Positions 7,637 to 18,647 are shown, counted from the first letter of the stretch. The stretch is DNA of 44,889 bases from Pseudomonadota bacterium (GCA_023390905.1 JAEWBY010000100.1:1-44889); one strand, 5' to 3'. Translations and numbers: made by a program. Notes: generated by a model not told the origin, from the letters alone.

Positions 7637-8207
7637 CCTCCTCGCTGTCCTGCTCGTGTGCGCCGCTGTCGGGTCGATGGCGGCCGCGATACCGGGGTTC
7701 TGGGAGCAGCGCATCACCCAGTGGCGTGCGTTGCCGCCGGGCGAGCGCGCGGCGCTGGCCGAACGCCTGCACGCATGGGACGCCTCGCCCGTTTCGCAGA
7801 AGCAGGAGTATCGCGAGCGCTACCGGGCCTGGCGCGAACTGGAGGAAGCCCAGCGCATGCGCCTGCGCGCGACGGCAGGCGCGTTCGCCGCGTTGCCGGC
7901 GAGCGAACAGATCCGGCTGCGGCAGGTGTTCGTCATGCAGGATGCCGCCCAGCAGCGCGGCTGGCGGCTGGGGCCTGAACTCGGCGCCAGCTGGCCGCGG
8001 TTGCAACCGTTGTTTGCCTACGTGCCGCCTGCTCAGCGCATTCCCCTGCTGCAAATCCTGCGGCAGCTCGATGCGCAACAACGCGATGATCTCGCAGCGC
8101 TGGCGCAACGCATTCCACCACAGTCGCGCGATGCGTTCCGCCGCGAACTGCTGCGCGTGCCGCCTGCACAGCGTGCGCAGTGGCTGCATCAGCGACGCAG
8201 CCAGTAG
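7620..8207 (+). CDS. DUF3106 domain-containing exported protein
   Basis: A 195-residue protein of unknown function. I chose the GTG at 7620 because GAGGAGGAAGG (7606-7616) lies just upstream. It yields a clean signal peptide (TRRSSLLAVLLVCAAVGSMAAA), so the product is probably periplasmic. The mature part carries the repeated WxxLPPxxRxxL-type pattern of DUF3106 (WRALPPGERAALAERL, FAALPASEQIRLRQVF, LRVPPAQRAQWL) and is rich in Arg, Gln and Leu helices. It overlaps the upstream sigma-like gene by 17 bp, so the two are probably translationally coupled and act together. It is convergent with, and 15 bp from, the DUF3667 gene. An ATG at 7590 is in frame but would spoil the signal peptide. Confidence 0.8.
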   Translation: MTRRSSLLAVLLVCAAVGSMAAAIPGFWEQRITQWRALPPGERAALAERLHAWDASPVSQKQEYRERYRAWRELEEAQRMRLRATAGAFAALPASEQIRLRQVFVMQDAAQQRGWRLGPELGASWPRLQPLFAYVPPAQRIPLLQILRQLDAQQRDDLAALAQRIPPQSRDAFRRELLRVPPAQRAQWLHQRRSQ

Positions 8208-8222
8208 AACCGGGTGCGCGGC

Positions 8223-9425
8223 TCAGCCGCTGATGAAGCTGCTGATCGCCACGAACGCCGCCGCGAACCCCACCAGCACCATGTACACGGTGCCGATCAC
8301 CAGATACTTCAGCACGGTCAGCCACCATGCCTGCCGGTACACGCGCTTCTGCATTAGCAGCAGATAAATCGGCATCCACCACCAGGTGAGGAATTCCAGT
8401 ACGCCCATCACCATGCCGAACCAGCGCGCGTGCGGGGTGATCCACGCGTCGAGCATCGCGAACACGCAGAGCACGATCAGCGCCAGGCACAGCCAGGCGT
8501 GGCTGTAGAGCGCGACCACCAGATGCTCCAGATACCCGCGGCCCGTTTCCACATAGGCCAGCTTGAGGAAGATCGCGAAAATCGGCACCAGGAAAAACAG
8601 CGCGGTCGGGATCGAACCCATGATGGCGTGCTTGAGCTGTTCGGGATCTTCTTGGAAGCTGCGCCAGTTCGCCTCGGCCCGTTTGCTTTTCTTTTCCATC
8701 CAGCGCGCGATGAAGCCTTGCTCAGCGGATGCCTGCGATGCATTCGCCGGCACCGAGGCGGCCGTGCGATCGCCTGTGGTCTTGGTTGCGGCACCGGAGG
8801 CTTCCGCGGGCAGCGCGCGTGCCTGTTGTGGGCCGGTCTGGTCGAGCGGCTTGCGCAATTCCGGATGTTCCGGATCCAGTTCGGCGATCCTTGCGCGCGC
8901 CTGCTCGCGCATCGTCTGGATGCTGCGATCGAAACCGGCCGAGACTCCGGGAATTCCCTTCACCGCCTCCTTGCCATCCAGCAAACCCTGGATGCTGTCG
9001 TCGCGTTCGGTGATGACGTCCTGCACCGTCCGTGCATCGGCGAACACGTTCTGTTGGTTCACCTGCACGCGGGCGCCGGATGGAGAAGTCGAACCCGGCT
9101 CGTCGAAACTCACGGCGAACTGCGCGAGAAAGAACGTGATCACGCTGACGACGACGAACAACCGCAGCGGCGCGATGTAGGGCGCACGATGCCCGGCCAG
9201 ATAGCGGTTGGCCAGCCGGCCTGGCGCCCAGATCTCGCGCAGCGTGCGGAAGATGCGGCCGTCCAGATGCCAGAACGACTCGAATACTTCCTCGATCGCA
9301 TGACCGACGTGGCGCAGCGGATTGTGAGCGGTTTGCCCGCATTGGTGGCAGTAATGGCCCTGCAGCGGCGTGGTGCAGTTCTCACACGTGGCGGAGCCAT
9401 CGTGCGTGTCGGCGGCGTTGCTCAT
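8223..9425 (-). CDS. DUF3667 membrane protein with N-terminal zinc ribbon
   Basis: A 400-residue inner-membrane protein. The N-terminus has a CxxC...CxxC zinc ribbon (CENCTTPLQGHYCHQCGQT, near residues 14-32), the hallmark of DUF3667, followed by the conserved stretch ESFWHLDGRIFRTL and a first membrane helix (LRLFVVVSVITFFLAQFAV). A long polar, charged loop of about 170 residues follows, then four to five hydrophobic helices in the C-terminal 150 residues. The function of the family is unknown. I chose the ATG at 9425, directly before the zinc ribbon. The upstream in-frame extension to 9578 would run through the start of the divergent MATE gene and has no conserved content. Adjacent genes are convergent (DUF3106) and divergent (MATE). 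Confidence 0.82.
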   Translation of the reverse strand: MSNAADTHDGSATCENCTTPLQGHYCHQCGQTAHNPLRHVGHAIEEVFESFWHLDGRIFRTLREIWAPGRLANRYLAGHRAPYIAPLRLFVVVSVITFFLAQFAVSFDEPGSTSPSGARVQVNQQNVFADARTVQDVITERDDSIQGLLDGKEAVKGIPGVSAGFDRSIQTMREQARARIAELDPEHPELRKPLDQTGPQQARALPAEASGAATKTTGDRTAASVPANASQASAEQGFIARWMEKKSKRAEANWRSFQEDPEQLKHAIMGSIPTALFFLVPIFAIFLKLAYVETGRGYLEHLVVALYSHAWLCLALIVLCVFAMLDAWITPHARWFGMVMGVLEFLTWWWMPIYLLLMQKRVYRQAWWLTVLKYLVIGTVYMVLVGFAAAFVAISSFISG

Positions 9426-9526
9426 GCGCGATTGAGATTTCCCCGGGAGCGAGCGGGTAAGATACCGGGCTCCCGTGACCCGGTGCCAGCGCGCCCGCGC
9501 GACCGCAGTCCGGTCTGTCTCTCCCC

Positions 9527-10897
9527 ATGTCCATCTCCTCTCCCCGGTCGCCGCGTTTTGGCGACGAGGTCCGCGCATCCGCGAAGCTGGCGCTGCCGCT
9601 GGTGCTCGGCCATGTGTCGACCGGCCTGATCGGTTTCGTCGACAACGTGATCGCCGGTCACCACGGCACGCAGACGCTGGCCTCGGTCACGGTCGGCACG
9701 GCGTTGCTGTGGTTGCCGATGATGGTGCCGATCGGCACGCTGATCTCGCTCACCGCATCGGTGTCCGAACTCGATGGCGCGCAGCGCCGCGATGAAATCG
9801 GTCCGCTGTTCCGGCAGGCGCTGTGGCTGGCGCTGGGACTGGGCGCGCTGATGTTCCTGTTCCTGACCTTCGCGCCCCATGGCCTTGCGCGCTTCGGCAT
9901 CGCCGAGGACATCATCCCGGGCGCGACCGCGTTCCTGCATGCGATCCGCTGGGGCGTGCCCGCGCTGACCTTCTATTTCTGCATGCGCTATCTGAGCGAG
10001 GGCATGCACTGGACGCTGCCGACGATGCTGCTCGGCTTCGGCGGGCTGCTGGTGCTGGCGCCGGTGGGCTATGCGCTGACGTTCGGCAAGTTCGGTTTGC
10101 CTGAAATGGGCGCGGGCGGGCTGGGTGTGGCTTCGGCCATCACGATGTGGACGCAGGCGATCTGTTTCGCGCTGTATCTGTGGCATTCGAAGCGTTTCGC
10201 TCCGCTGCGGTTGTTCAGCCATTTCGAACCGCCGCGCCGGGCCGCCATCGGCCGCCTGCTGCGTACCGGCCTGCCGATCGGCATCACCGTGTTGATGGAG
10301 GGCAGTCTGTTCATCGTCACGGCGCTGTTGATCGCGCGGCTGGGCGCGGTGCCGGCGGCGGCCCACCAGATCGCGATCAACGTATCGGCGCTGTGCTTCA
10401 TGGTGCCGATGGGCGTGGCCGAGGCCACCACGGTGCGCGTGGGCCATGCGCTCGGCGCCGGTGATCCGTTGGGCATCCGCCGGGCGGCCCATGCCGGCTA
10501 TGCCATCGTCCTGGCGACCCAGGCGCTGTCGGCGCTGGTGCTGCTGTTCGGCCACGATGCGGTGGTGTCTCTGTACACGCAGGACATGGCGGTCGCGGCG
10601 CTGGCCGGGTCGCTGCTGCTGTTCGCGGCGGCGTTCCAGTTTCCCGATGGCGTGCAGGTGCTGTCGGCCGGCGCGCTGCGCGGCCTCAAGGACACGCAGG
10701 TGCCGATGTGGCTGGCGATGGTCTCGTACTGGGGCCTGGGCATGCCGCTGGGTGCAGGGCTCGGCCTGGGGCTGGGCTGGGGCCCGCAGGGCATGTGGCT
10801 GGGCCTGATCCTCGGGCTGACGGCGGCCGCGGTCAGCCTGGGCTGGCGCTTCAACCGCAGCAGCCTGCGCCTGCTCGGCGCCCGCCCGGCACGATGA
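9527..10897 (+). CDS. MATE family multidrug efflux transporter, NorM-like
   Basis: A 456-residue protein with about twelve hydrophobic segments arranged as two similar halves, as in MATE transporters, which export cationic drugs or metabolites in exchange for Na+ or H+. The first half opens with LALPLVLGHVSTGLIGFVDNVIAG, and the second with LLRTGLPIGITVLMEGSLFIV, both typical of NorM. Conserved polar positions such as AHQIAINVSALCFMVPMGVA also match. It is divergent from the DUF3667 gene across 101 bp and is followed by sppA on the same strand after 67 bp. No strong ribosome-binding site is visible before the ATG at 9527. The substrate cannot be told from sequence. Confidence 0.9.
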   Translation: MSISSPRSPRFGDEVRASAKLALPLVLGHVSTGLIGFVDNVIAGHHGTQTLASVTVGTALLWLPMMVPIGTLISLTASVSELDGAQRRDEIGPLFRQALWLALGLGALMFLFLTFAPHGLARFGIAEDIIPGATAFLHAIRWGVPALTFYFCMRYLSEGMHWTLPTMLLGFGGLLVLAPVGYALTFGKFGLPEMGAGGLGVASAITMWTQAICFALYLWHSKRFAPLRLFSHFEPPRRAAIGRLLRTGLPIGITVLMEGSLFIVTALLIARLGAVPAAAHQIAINVSALCFMVPMGVAEATTVRVGHALGAGDPLGIRRAAHAGYAIVLATQALSALVLLFGHDAVVSLYTQDMAVAALAGSLLLFAAAFQFPDGVQVLSAGALRGLKDTQVPMWLAMVSYWGLGMPLGAGLGLGLGWGPQGMWLGLILGLTAAAVSLGWRFNRSSLRLLGARPAR

Positions 10898-10931
10898 CTT
10901 AAGGCGCATGCGGCCTGCACGCGCCAACGAC

Positions 10932-10937
10932 TAAGAT
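10932..10937 (+). promoter_or_regulatory. Candidate -10 element (TAAGAT) of sppA
   Basis: TAAGAT lies 28 bases before the sppA ATG. The same hexamer occurs at 9458-9463 ahead of the MATE gene, so it may be the locally preferred -10. No convincing -35 is seen at either place. Confidence 0.3.
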
Positions 10938-10964
10938 GCCCGCAGCATCCTGGAGTTTCCCGCA

Positions 10965-12875
10965 ATGAACGTACCTGTCCGCCGCGGTCCCGTCGCCACC
11001 TTCTTCGTGGGCGTCTGGAACGTGGTGAATTTCGCCCGCAAGCTGTTCCTCAACGTGCTGTTCTTCGGCTTCCTGCTGTTCCTGGTGATGTTCCTCATCA
11101 TCCTGGGCGGAATGAAGTCCAGCGTAGCCGCCGCGCCGCTGATCGATCGCACGACGCTGGTCATCGCGCCGGAAGGCCGGCTGGTCGAGCAGTACAGCGC
11201 CGATCCGGCCACGCGCGCGCTGGCGAAGCTGCTCAACGACAAGGACGGCGAGGAAGTCCAGTTGCGCGACATGGTGCGCGCGATCGACGCGGCACGCGCG
11301 GACAAGCGCATCGAGCGCATCTGGCTGCGCCTGGATGATCTGCAGCCGACCGGTTACGCATCCACGCGTGAAGTGGCCGCGGCGCTCGCGCGCTTCCGCG
11401 CTTCGGGCAAGCAGATCGTGGCGTCGGGCGAGGGCTTTGGCCAGGGGCAGTATCTGCTCGCGGCGCAGGCCAACGAGATCTACGTCGATCCGATGGCCGG
11501 CGGCGTCGAACTGCTCGGACTGTCGAGCCACAGCCCGTACCTGGGCCAGGCTTTGCAGGAGAAACTGGAAGTCGATGTCAACGTGTTCAAGGTCGGCGAG
11601 TACAAGTCCGCCGTCGAGCACTACATCCTCAATGGCGCCTCGCCCGAAGCCAAGGAAGCCGACCTGTTCTGGATGAACGACGTGTGGCAGCGCTATCTGG
11701 CCGACATCGCCAAGGCGCGCCGCATCACCGCCGAACAGATCGCCGCCGGCATCGACACGATGCCCGAGGGCATCGCCGCGGTCGGCGGCGATCTCGCGCG
11801 CTTCGCGCTTCAGCAGAAGCTGGTGGATGGCCTGAAGACCCGCGAGGAGGTCGAGAACCTGCTGGCCGAGCGCGGCGTGGCCGACAGCGATGCCGAATCC
11901 GGCTTCCGTTCCATGAACCTGGACGCCTACCTGACGCATCTGGATGCGCAGCGTCCGGCCGCGCTCGATGGCCGTCCGCAGATCGCCGTGGTCGTGGCCG
12001 AAGGCGGCATCAGCGGCGGCGAACAGCCGGGCGGCCAGATCGGCGGCGAATCCACCTCCGCATTGCTGCGCGAAGCCCGTGACGACAGCGACGTGAAGGC
12101 GGTCGTGCTGCGCGTCAATTCGCCGGGCGGTGAAGTGTTCGCGTCCGAGCAGATCCGTCGCGAAGTCGAAGCGCTGAAGAAAGCCGGCAAGCCGGTGGTC
12201 GTGTCGATGGGCGATCTCGCCGCCTCCGGCGGTTACTGGATCTCGATGAACGCCGATCGCATCTACGCCGATCCGTCCACCATTACCGGATCGATCGGCA
12301 TCTTCGGTGTCGTTCCCACCTTCCAGCGCACGCTGGAGAAGATCGGCGTGCACACCGATGGCGTCGGCACCACGCGTTTTGCCGGTGCGTTCAATCGCAC
12401 GCGGGAGCTGGATCCGGAAGTCGGCCGGATCATCCAGTCGGTGATCAACAAGGGTTATGCGGATTTCACCGGCCGCGTCGCCGCCGCGCGCAAGAAGCCG
12501 GTCGAAGCGATCGATGCGGTCGCGCGCGGTCGCGTGTGGAGCGGTGCGCAGGCGCTGGAGCGCGGGCTGGTCGATGAACTCGGCGGCATGCAGGCCGCGC
12601 TCGACGATGCGGCCCGCCGCGCCAAGCTCGGCGGCAGCGACAAGTATCGGGTGCGTTACATCGAGCAGATGGCGTCGCCGTTCGCGCAGTTCATGGGCCG
12701 CATGGCGGGCACCCGCATCGGCGCGCTGTGGCTGAAGGATTCGGACATCGCCCGCGCGATGCTCGCCCAGCGCCTGCCGCAGACGGCCGCGCAGCTGCGT
12801 TTCCTCGATCAGGCGGCGCAGGACCGCAACGGTACGCCGGTCAAGGCCGTGGCGTATTGCTTCTGCGGGTTCTGA
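10965..12875 (+). CDS. sppA: Signal peptide peptidase SppA, 67 kDa type
   Basis: A membrane serine protease that degrades cleaved signal peptides by a Ser-Lys dyad. The protein has 636 residues, close to E. coli SppA (618). Seen: one N-terminal membrane anchor (LNVLFFGFLLFLVMFLIILGG, about 29-50); an N-terminal protease-like half that supplies the lysine (VGEYKSAVEHY, Lys214); and a C-terminal half with the nucleophile in MGDLAASGGYWIS (Ser421) plus the VLRVNSPGGEVFASEQI and TGSIGIFGVVPTF signatures of the S49 family. It follows the MATE gene on the same strand, but probably has its own promoter (TAAGAT at 10932). A strong hairpin terminator follows. Confidence 0.95.
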   Translation: MNVPVRRGPVATFFVGVWNVVNFARKLFLNVLFFGFLLFLVMFLIILGGMKSSVAAAPLIDRTTLVIAPEGRLVEQYSADPATRALAKLLNDKDGEEVQLRDMVRAIDAARADKRIERIWLRLDDLQPTGYASTREVAAALARFRASGKQIVASGEGFGQGQYLLAAQANEIYVDPMAGGVELLGLSSHSPYLGQALQEKLEVDVNVFKVGEYKSAVEHYILNGASPEAKEADLFWMNDVWQRYLADIAKARRITAEQIAAGIDTMPEGIAAVGGDLARFALQQKLVDGLKTREEVENLLAERGVADSDAESGFRSMNLDAYLTHLDAQRPAALDGRPQIAVVVAEGGISGGEQPGGQIGGESTSALLREARDDSDVKAVVLRVNSPGGEVFASEQIRREVEALKKAGKPVVVSMGDLAASGGYWISMNADRIYADPSTITGSIGIFGVVPTFQRTLEKIGVHTDGVGTTRFAGAFNRTRELDPEVGRIIQSVINKGYADFTGRVAAARKKPVEAIDAVARGRVWSGAQALERGLVDELGGMQAALDDAARRAKLGGSDKYRVRYIEQMASPFAQFMGRMAGTRIGALWLKDSDIARAMLAQRLPQTAAQLRFLDQAAQDRNGTPVKAVAYCFCGF

Positions 12876-12904
12876 TCCGGCTAGCAGCCATTGCCGGTGC
12901 GACA

Positions 12905-12937
12905 GCAAAGCCCCCCGGAAACGGGGGCTTTGCATTT
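12905..12937 (+). terminator. Terminator after sppA
   Basis: An eleven-base-pair stem, 12905-12915 (GCAAAGCCCCC) with 12923-12933 (GGGGGCTTTGC), encloses a seven-base loop. The T-run after it is short, but the hairpin itself is very stable. It sits between sppA and the convergent lipoprotein gene, so it may stop transcription from both sides. Confidence 0.78.
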
Positions 12938-12957
12938 CAGGGCGGTGGGGATCCGGA

Positions 12958-13197
12958 CTACTGCGCGGTCGCGGCATCAATCGCCGCGCGCTGATCATCG
13001 GCCGCCTTCTGCGTCTGTTCCTCCACGGCCCGCGCCTTGTCCATCGGCGCCTGGATCGCATCGCGCAATTCGGTGGCCTGCGCGGTCTGCACCGCCTGCG
13101 GTTCGGGCTTGGGCGCGTCGGTGGGCGGTGATGCGGGACGACAGGCGAACAGCAGCAGGCAGGACGGCAACACGCACGGCAGCAACCAGCGTTTCAT
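12958..13197 (-). CDS. Small lipoprotein of unknown function
   Basis: A 79-residue protein with a lipoprotein signal: MKRWLLPCVLPSCLLLFAC, where LFAC is the lipobox and Cys19 the predicted lipidated residue. The mature part is a Pro-rich spacer (PASPPTDAPKPEPQ) followed by about 45 polar, Gln/Ala/Asp-rich residues that look helical (RDAIQAPMDKARAVEEQTQK). I do not recognise a family. It is convergent with sppA across the terminator and divergent from the SDR gene, with 58 bp in between for both promoters. Confidence 0.75.
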   Translation of the reverse strand: MKRWLLPCVLPSCLLLFACRPASPPTDAPKPEPQAVQTAQATELRDAIQAPMDKARAVEEQTQKAADDQRAAIDAATAQ

Positions 13198-13255
13198 CGC
13201 GCACCTCGGTCAATGGCTGGCGGGTATGCTACGCCGATTCAGACGGAGCGGCGTC

Positions 13256-14029
13256 ATGACCTCACGCTGGCGGTTGGATGGACAGATCGCGCTGATTACC
13301 GGCGCCAGCGCCGGTATCGGGCTGGCGATCGCACGCGAATTGCTCGGCTTTGGCGCCGATGCGCTGCTGGTCGCGCGTGATGCCGATCTGCTCGAAGCCG
13401 CGCGCGATGAACTGGCCGAGGAATTTCCGCAACGGGAAGTTCTCGGCCTCGCCGCCGACGTGGCCGACGACGAGGATCGTCGCGCGATCCTGGATTGGGT
13501 CGAGGATCATGCCGACGGACTCAACCTGCTGGTCAACAATGCCGGCGGCAACGTCACCCGTCCGGCAATCGATTACACCGAAGACGAGTGGCGCGGCATC
13601 TTCGAAACCAATCTGTTTTCCGCGTTCGAACTTTCGCGCTACGCGCATCCGCTGCTGACGCGCCATGCCAGTTCGGCCATCGTCAACGTCGGCAGCGTGT
13701 CGGGCCTCACCGCCGTGCGCAGTGGTGCGCCCTACGGCATGAGCAAGGCGGCGATGCATCAGATGACGCGCAACCTCGCCGCCGAGTGGGCCGAGGACGG
13801 CGTGCGCGTGAATGCGGTCGCGCCGTGGTACATCCGCACGCGCCGCACGTCCGGGCCGCTGGCCGATCCGGATTACTACGAGGAGGTCATCGATCGCACG
13901 CCGATGCGCCGCATCGGTGAACCGGAGGAAGTCGCCGCCGCGGTGGGCTTCCTGTGCCTGCCCGCGGCCAGCTACATCACCGGCGAATGCATCGCGGTGG
14001 ACGGCGGGTTCCTGCGCTACGGGTTCTGA
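13256..14029 (+). CDS. SDR family oxidoreductase, tropinone-reductase-like
   Basis: A 257-residue classical short-chain dehydrogenase/reductase that would oxidise or reduce an alcohol/ketone with NAD(P)(H). Seen: the cofactor motif ITGASAGIGLAIA (TGxxxGxG) near residue 13, the structural NNAGG near 95, the catalytic Ser in VNVGSVSGL near 143, and the YxxxK pair in YGMSKAAM near 157-161. The C-terminal VDGGFLRYGF is typical. The ATG at 13256 has a GGAG site seven bases upstream (13245-13248). The longer in-frame ORF to 13037 runs antisense to the lipoprotein gene and is not used. The tropinone-reductase subgroup is suggested by the overall pattern. The substrate is unknown. Confidence 0.9.
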   Translation: MTSRWRLDGQIALITGASAGIGLAIARELLGFGADALLVARDADLLEAARDELAEEFPQREVLGLAADVADDEDRRAILDWVEDHADGLNLLVNNAGGNVTRPAIDYTEDEWRGIFETNLFSAFELSRYAHPLLTRHASSAIVNVGSVSGLTAVRSGAPYGMSKAAMHQMTRNLAAEWAEDGVRVNAVAPWYIRTRRTSGPLADPDYYEEVIDRTPMRRIGEPEEVAAAVGFLCLPAASYITGECIAVDGGFLRYGF

Positions 14030-14062
14030 CTGCCGCGGGCTGCGCCGCGCAGTCCGGCGCGC

Positions 14063-14689
14063 TCATCGGCCTGCGCAGGTGCTCTCCGAAAGAATCCGCT
14101 GCACGCGTTCGAAGGCGGCGCGGTTTTTGGCTTCGGTGTCGGGCCGGGTGAATCGCCAGGCGACCTCGGCTTCGTCGCGCTTCTTCTTCCAGGCTTCGCA
14201 CAGGGCTTCGTCCGGCACGCGCGCGCATTGATCCCGCACGACCTCGCAGGCATTGCCGGCGCCGCCCTGCGGATTGCCGTCCAGTCCGGTGGTGCGCAAC
14301 GTGACGCAGCGCGAAGCCGGCTCGCTGTCCTCGGTGACGTAGCTGCCGGAATCGCGCGTGGTGCACTGGAACAGATTCGGCGGCGGCAGACGTTCGCCCG
14401 AAGCGGCGGCCGGTGCATCCGCGACCGGTTGCGCCGGAACCGCGTCGGATCGGGCCGGTGCGGCCGTGGCGCGCGGCCCGACCGCGGCACCATGCATCGG
14501 CGCGGGCGACAGCGGCACCGTGTTCACCGACTGCATCATCTTCTTTTCCTGCCGCATGCCCTTGGGGCACGGCATGTTCTGCAGCGTCAGCGTGCCCGCG
14601 GCGTCGGTGCAGCGATAGATCGCCACTTCATCGGCCTGCGCGAGCGCAGGCAGCATGAGCAAGAGCATCAGACAGGTGCGGATGGACAT
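14063..14689 (-). CDS. DUF4124 domain-containing exported protein (second of a pair)
   Basis: A 208-residue protein with a signal peptide (MSIRTCLMLLLMLPALAQA, cleaved before DEVAIY) and the DUF4124 core directly after it: IYRCTDAAGTLTLQNMPCP, with its two cysteines. A Pro/Ala-rich linker leads to a C-terminal Cys-containing domain (CTTRDSGSYVTE, CVTLRTTG, CEVVRDQCARVPDEALCEAW). The function is unknown; family members are periplasmic or outer-envelope proteins. Its start codon follows directly on the stop codon of the upstream paralogue (TGA then ATG at 14692-14687), so the two are co-translated. Confidence 0.82.
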   Translation of the reverse strand: MSIRTCLMLLLMLPALAQADEVAIYRCTDAAGTLTLQNMPCPKGMRQEKKMMQSVNTVPLSPAPMHGAAVGPRATAAPARSDAVPAQPVADAPAAASGERLPPPNLFQCTTRDSGSYVTEDSEPASRCVTLRTTGLDGNPQGGAGNACEVVRDQCARVPDEALCEAWKKKRDEAEVAWRFTRPDTEAKNRAAFERVQRILSESTCAGR

Positions 14690-15331
14690 TCACGGGTTCC
14701 TGCAATCATTGGCCATGCGCGCGTCGATGTTGCGCTGTTCGAAATCCAGCTCGCGGCGCTCGCTCGGCATCGCGCTGCCATAGCGGCGCAGGATCTCATA
14801 TCGGCGGTCTGACAGGCGCGCGCAGATCTCCGCCTGCGGCAGCGGATGGCATTCATCGCGCACCCAGCCGCCGACCGGCACGGCCATCCACCCACCGGGC
14901 CGCGGACGATCCGGCGCGGGTGGACGCGGGCGCGGTGCGGGCGCGGGAACCACGGCATAGCCGAAGCCCGCGTACGGCACCCAGCGCAGCGCGCCTTCAC
15001 CGGTATCGCTGGTGTAGCGCTCGCCCTCACCGGTCACGCATTCGTACATCGGGCGCGGCGGTGTCCGATGGATGATGCGCGTGGATGCAACGGAAGCCGC
15101 ACTTGCCGGCGCGGAAGGCGCGGAAGGCACAGGCGCGGGTGCCGCGGCCGGTGGTGCGGGATCGCGCGGGCGCTGCATGCTGCGCGTCTGTTGGGTATCG
15201 CCCGGCGGACAGGGGGAGTCGCGCAGCGTCAGGCGGCCACGCGTGTCTTCACATCGATAGATGACCACGTCCTGCGCATGCGCGACGCTGGAAAGCGCGA
15301 ACAGACCGGCGAGGGCGCAGGAGCGGAGCAT
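14690..15331 (-). CDS. DUF4124 domain-containing exported protein (first of a pair)
   Basis: A 213-residue paralogue of the next gene. I chose the ATG at 15331 because it gives a clean signal peptide (MLRSCALAGLFALSSVAHA). The DUF4124 core follows (VVIYRCEDTRGRLTLRDSPCP), then a long Pro/Ala/Arg-rich linker and a C-terminal part with a weakly conserved Cys pattern (YECVTGEGERYTSDTGEG, RDECHPLPQAEICARLSDRRYE). The ORF stays open upstream to 15466 but that stretch overlaps tsaC and has no conserved content. The shared domain plan (DUF4124, linker, Cys-rich C-terminus) suggests a tandem duplication. Function unknown. Confidence 0.8.
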   Translation of the reverse strand: MLRSCALAGLFALSSVAHAQDVVIYRCEDTRGRLTLRDSPCPPGDTQQTRSMQRPRDPAPPAAAPAPVPSAPSAPASAASVASTRIIHRTPPRPMYECVTGEGERYTSDTGEGALRWVPYAGFGYAVVPAPAPRPRPPAPDRPRPGGWMAVPVGGWVRDECHPLPQAEICARLSDRRYEILRRYGSAMPSERRELDFEQRNIDARMANDCRNP

Positions 15332-15395
15332 TGGCGCATCTTGCGCGGGCGATCGCGCCCGGGCAATGCATCGCCATCCATCATCTCGCACGGGT

Positions 15396-15959
15396 TCAGA
15401 CGCGCAGCACGGCGCCGCTGCGCGCATCGCGGATGGGCGTGGCGCGTTCCAGGCCACCGGTTTCACCTTCGGTGACGCCCGCCACGCGCGCCAGCAGCGC
15501 AGGGTCGAGTTGATCGCGGTGATGCACGGCTGGCTGGCCGCTCAGGTTGGCGCTGGTGGAAACCAGCGGGCCGCCGAATGCGCGGCACAGTGCCGCCACC
15601 GTCGGATGCGCACTGACGCGCACGGCCAGGCTGTCATGCGCACCGGTGATCCAGGTTGGCGTGCGCGCACTGGCCGGCATGACCCAGGTGTGCGGGCCCG
15701 GCCACGTCGACAGCACCTCGGCCAGTTTTTCGGCAGGCAATGCGGAAAGATCCAGATGGGGCTCAAGCTGATCCAGATCCGCGGCGATCAGGATCAAACC
15801 CTTGTCCACGCTGCGCTGCTTGATGTGGAGCAGGCGCATCACCGCCGCTTCGTTGGAGGGATCGCAGCCGATGCCCCAGACGGCTTCGGTCGGGTAGAGG
15901 ATGACGCCGCCTTCGCGCAACGACTGCGCGGCGTCCTCGATCGTCATCGGCTGGCTCAT
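15396..15959 (-). CDS. tsaC: L-threonylcarbamoyladenylate synthase TsaC
   Basis: TsaC joins threonine, bicarbonate and ATP to make threonylcarbamoyl-AMP, the first step of the universal t6A37 modification of ANN-decoding tRNAs. It is a Sua5/YciO/YrdC-fold protein: GGVILYPTEAVWGIGCDP near the N-terminus, the RLLHIKQRSVDKGLILI segment, WPGPHTWVMPA in the middle, and GGPLVSTSANLSGQP near the C-terminus all match. With the ATG at 15959 it has 187 residues, close to E. coli TsaC (190). A GGGA-type site precedes that ATG. An ATG at 15977 would add six residues. It lies 52 bp downstream of topA on the same strand and is probably part of the dprA-to-tsaC cluster. Confidence 0.93.
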   Translation of the reverse strand: MSQPMTIEDAAQSLREGGVILYPTEAVWGIGCDPSNEAAVMRLLHIKQRSVDKGLILIAADLDQLEPHLDLSALPAEKLAEVLSTWPGPHTWVMPASARTPTWITGAHDSLAVRVSAHPTVAALCRAFGGPLVSTSANLSGQPAVHHRDQLDPALLARVAGVTEGETGGLERATPIRDARSGAVLRV

Positions 15960-16011
15960 CGCGATTCCCATCTTCATGGAAGACGGCGGTGCGCGCCGTC
16001 CTCCGCGGTGA

Positions 16012-18546
<2,535 letters not shown>

Positions 18547-18614
18547 GTCCTTCCGGAAGCTGGGGGACGGCGCGGGCCGGCCCGAGTGCAAAAAAGAGGG
18601 TGGCAGAGAAGCCG

Positions 18615-18638
18615 ACGCCCGGGGCAGGCCCCGGGCGT
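18615..18638. other. GC-rich hairpin in the topA leader
   Basis: ACGCCCGGGG (18615-18624) pairs perfectly with CCCCGGGCGT (18629-18638) around a CAGG loop. It lies between the last RDD gene and topA, about 70 bases before the topA start. It could stop readthrough from the RDD operon, although the T-rich tract on the minus strand is 15-20 bases away, or it could be a structured part of the topA leader. Confidence 0.5.
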
Positions 18639-18647
18639 TCAGGTTTC

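Noticed and set aside
10899..13061. A 720-residue minus-strand ORF antisense to sppA
   Set aside because: It is antisense to a fully conserved sppA and extends through the terminator and lipoprotein gene; its composition is Arg/Asp/His-rich without domains.
13037..13255. N-terminal extension of the SDR gene
   Set aside because: It is antisense to the lipoprotein gene, and the GGAG-ATG at 13256 starts exactly at the SDR domain.
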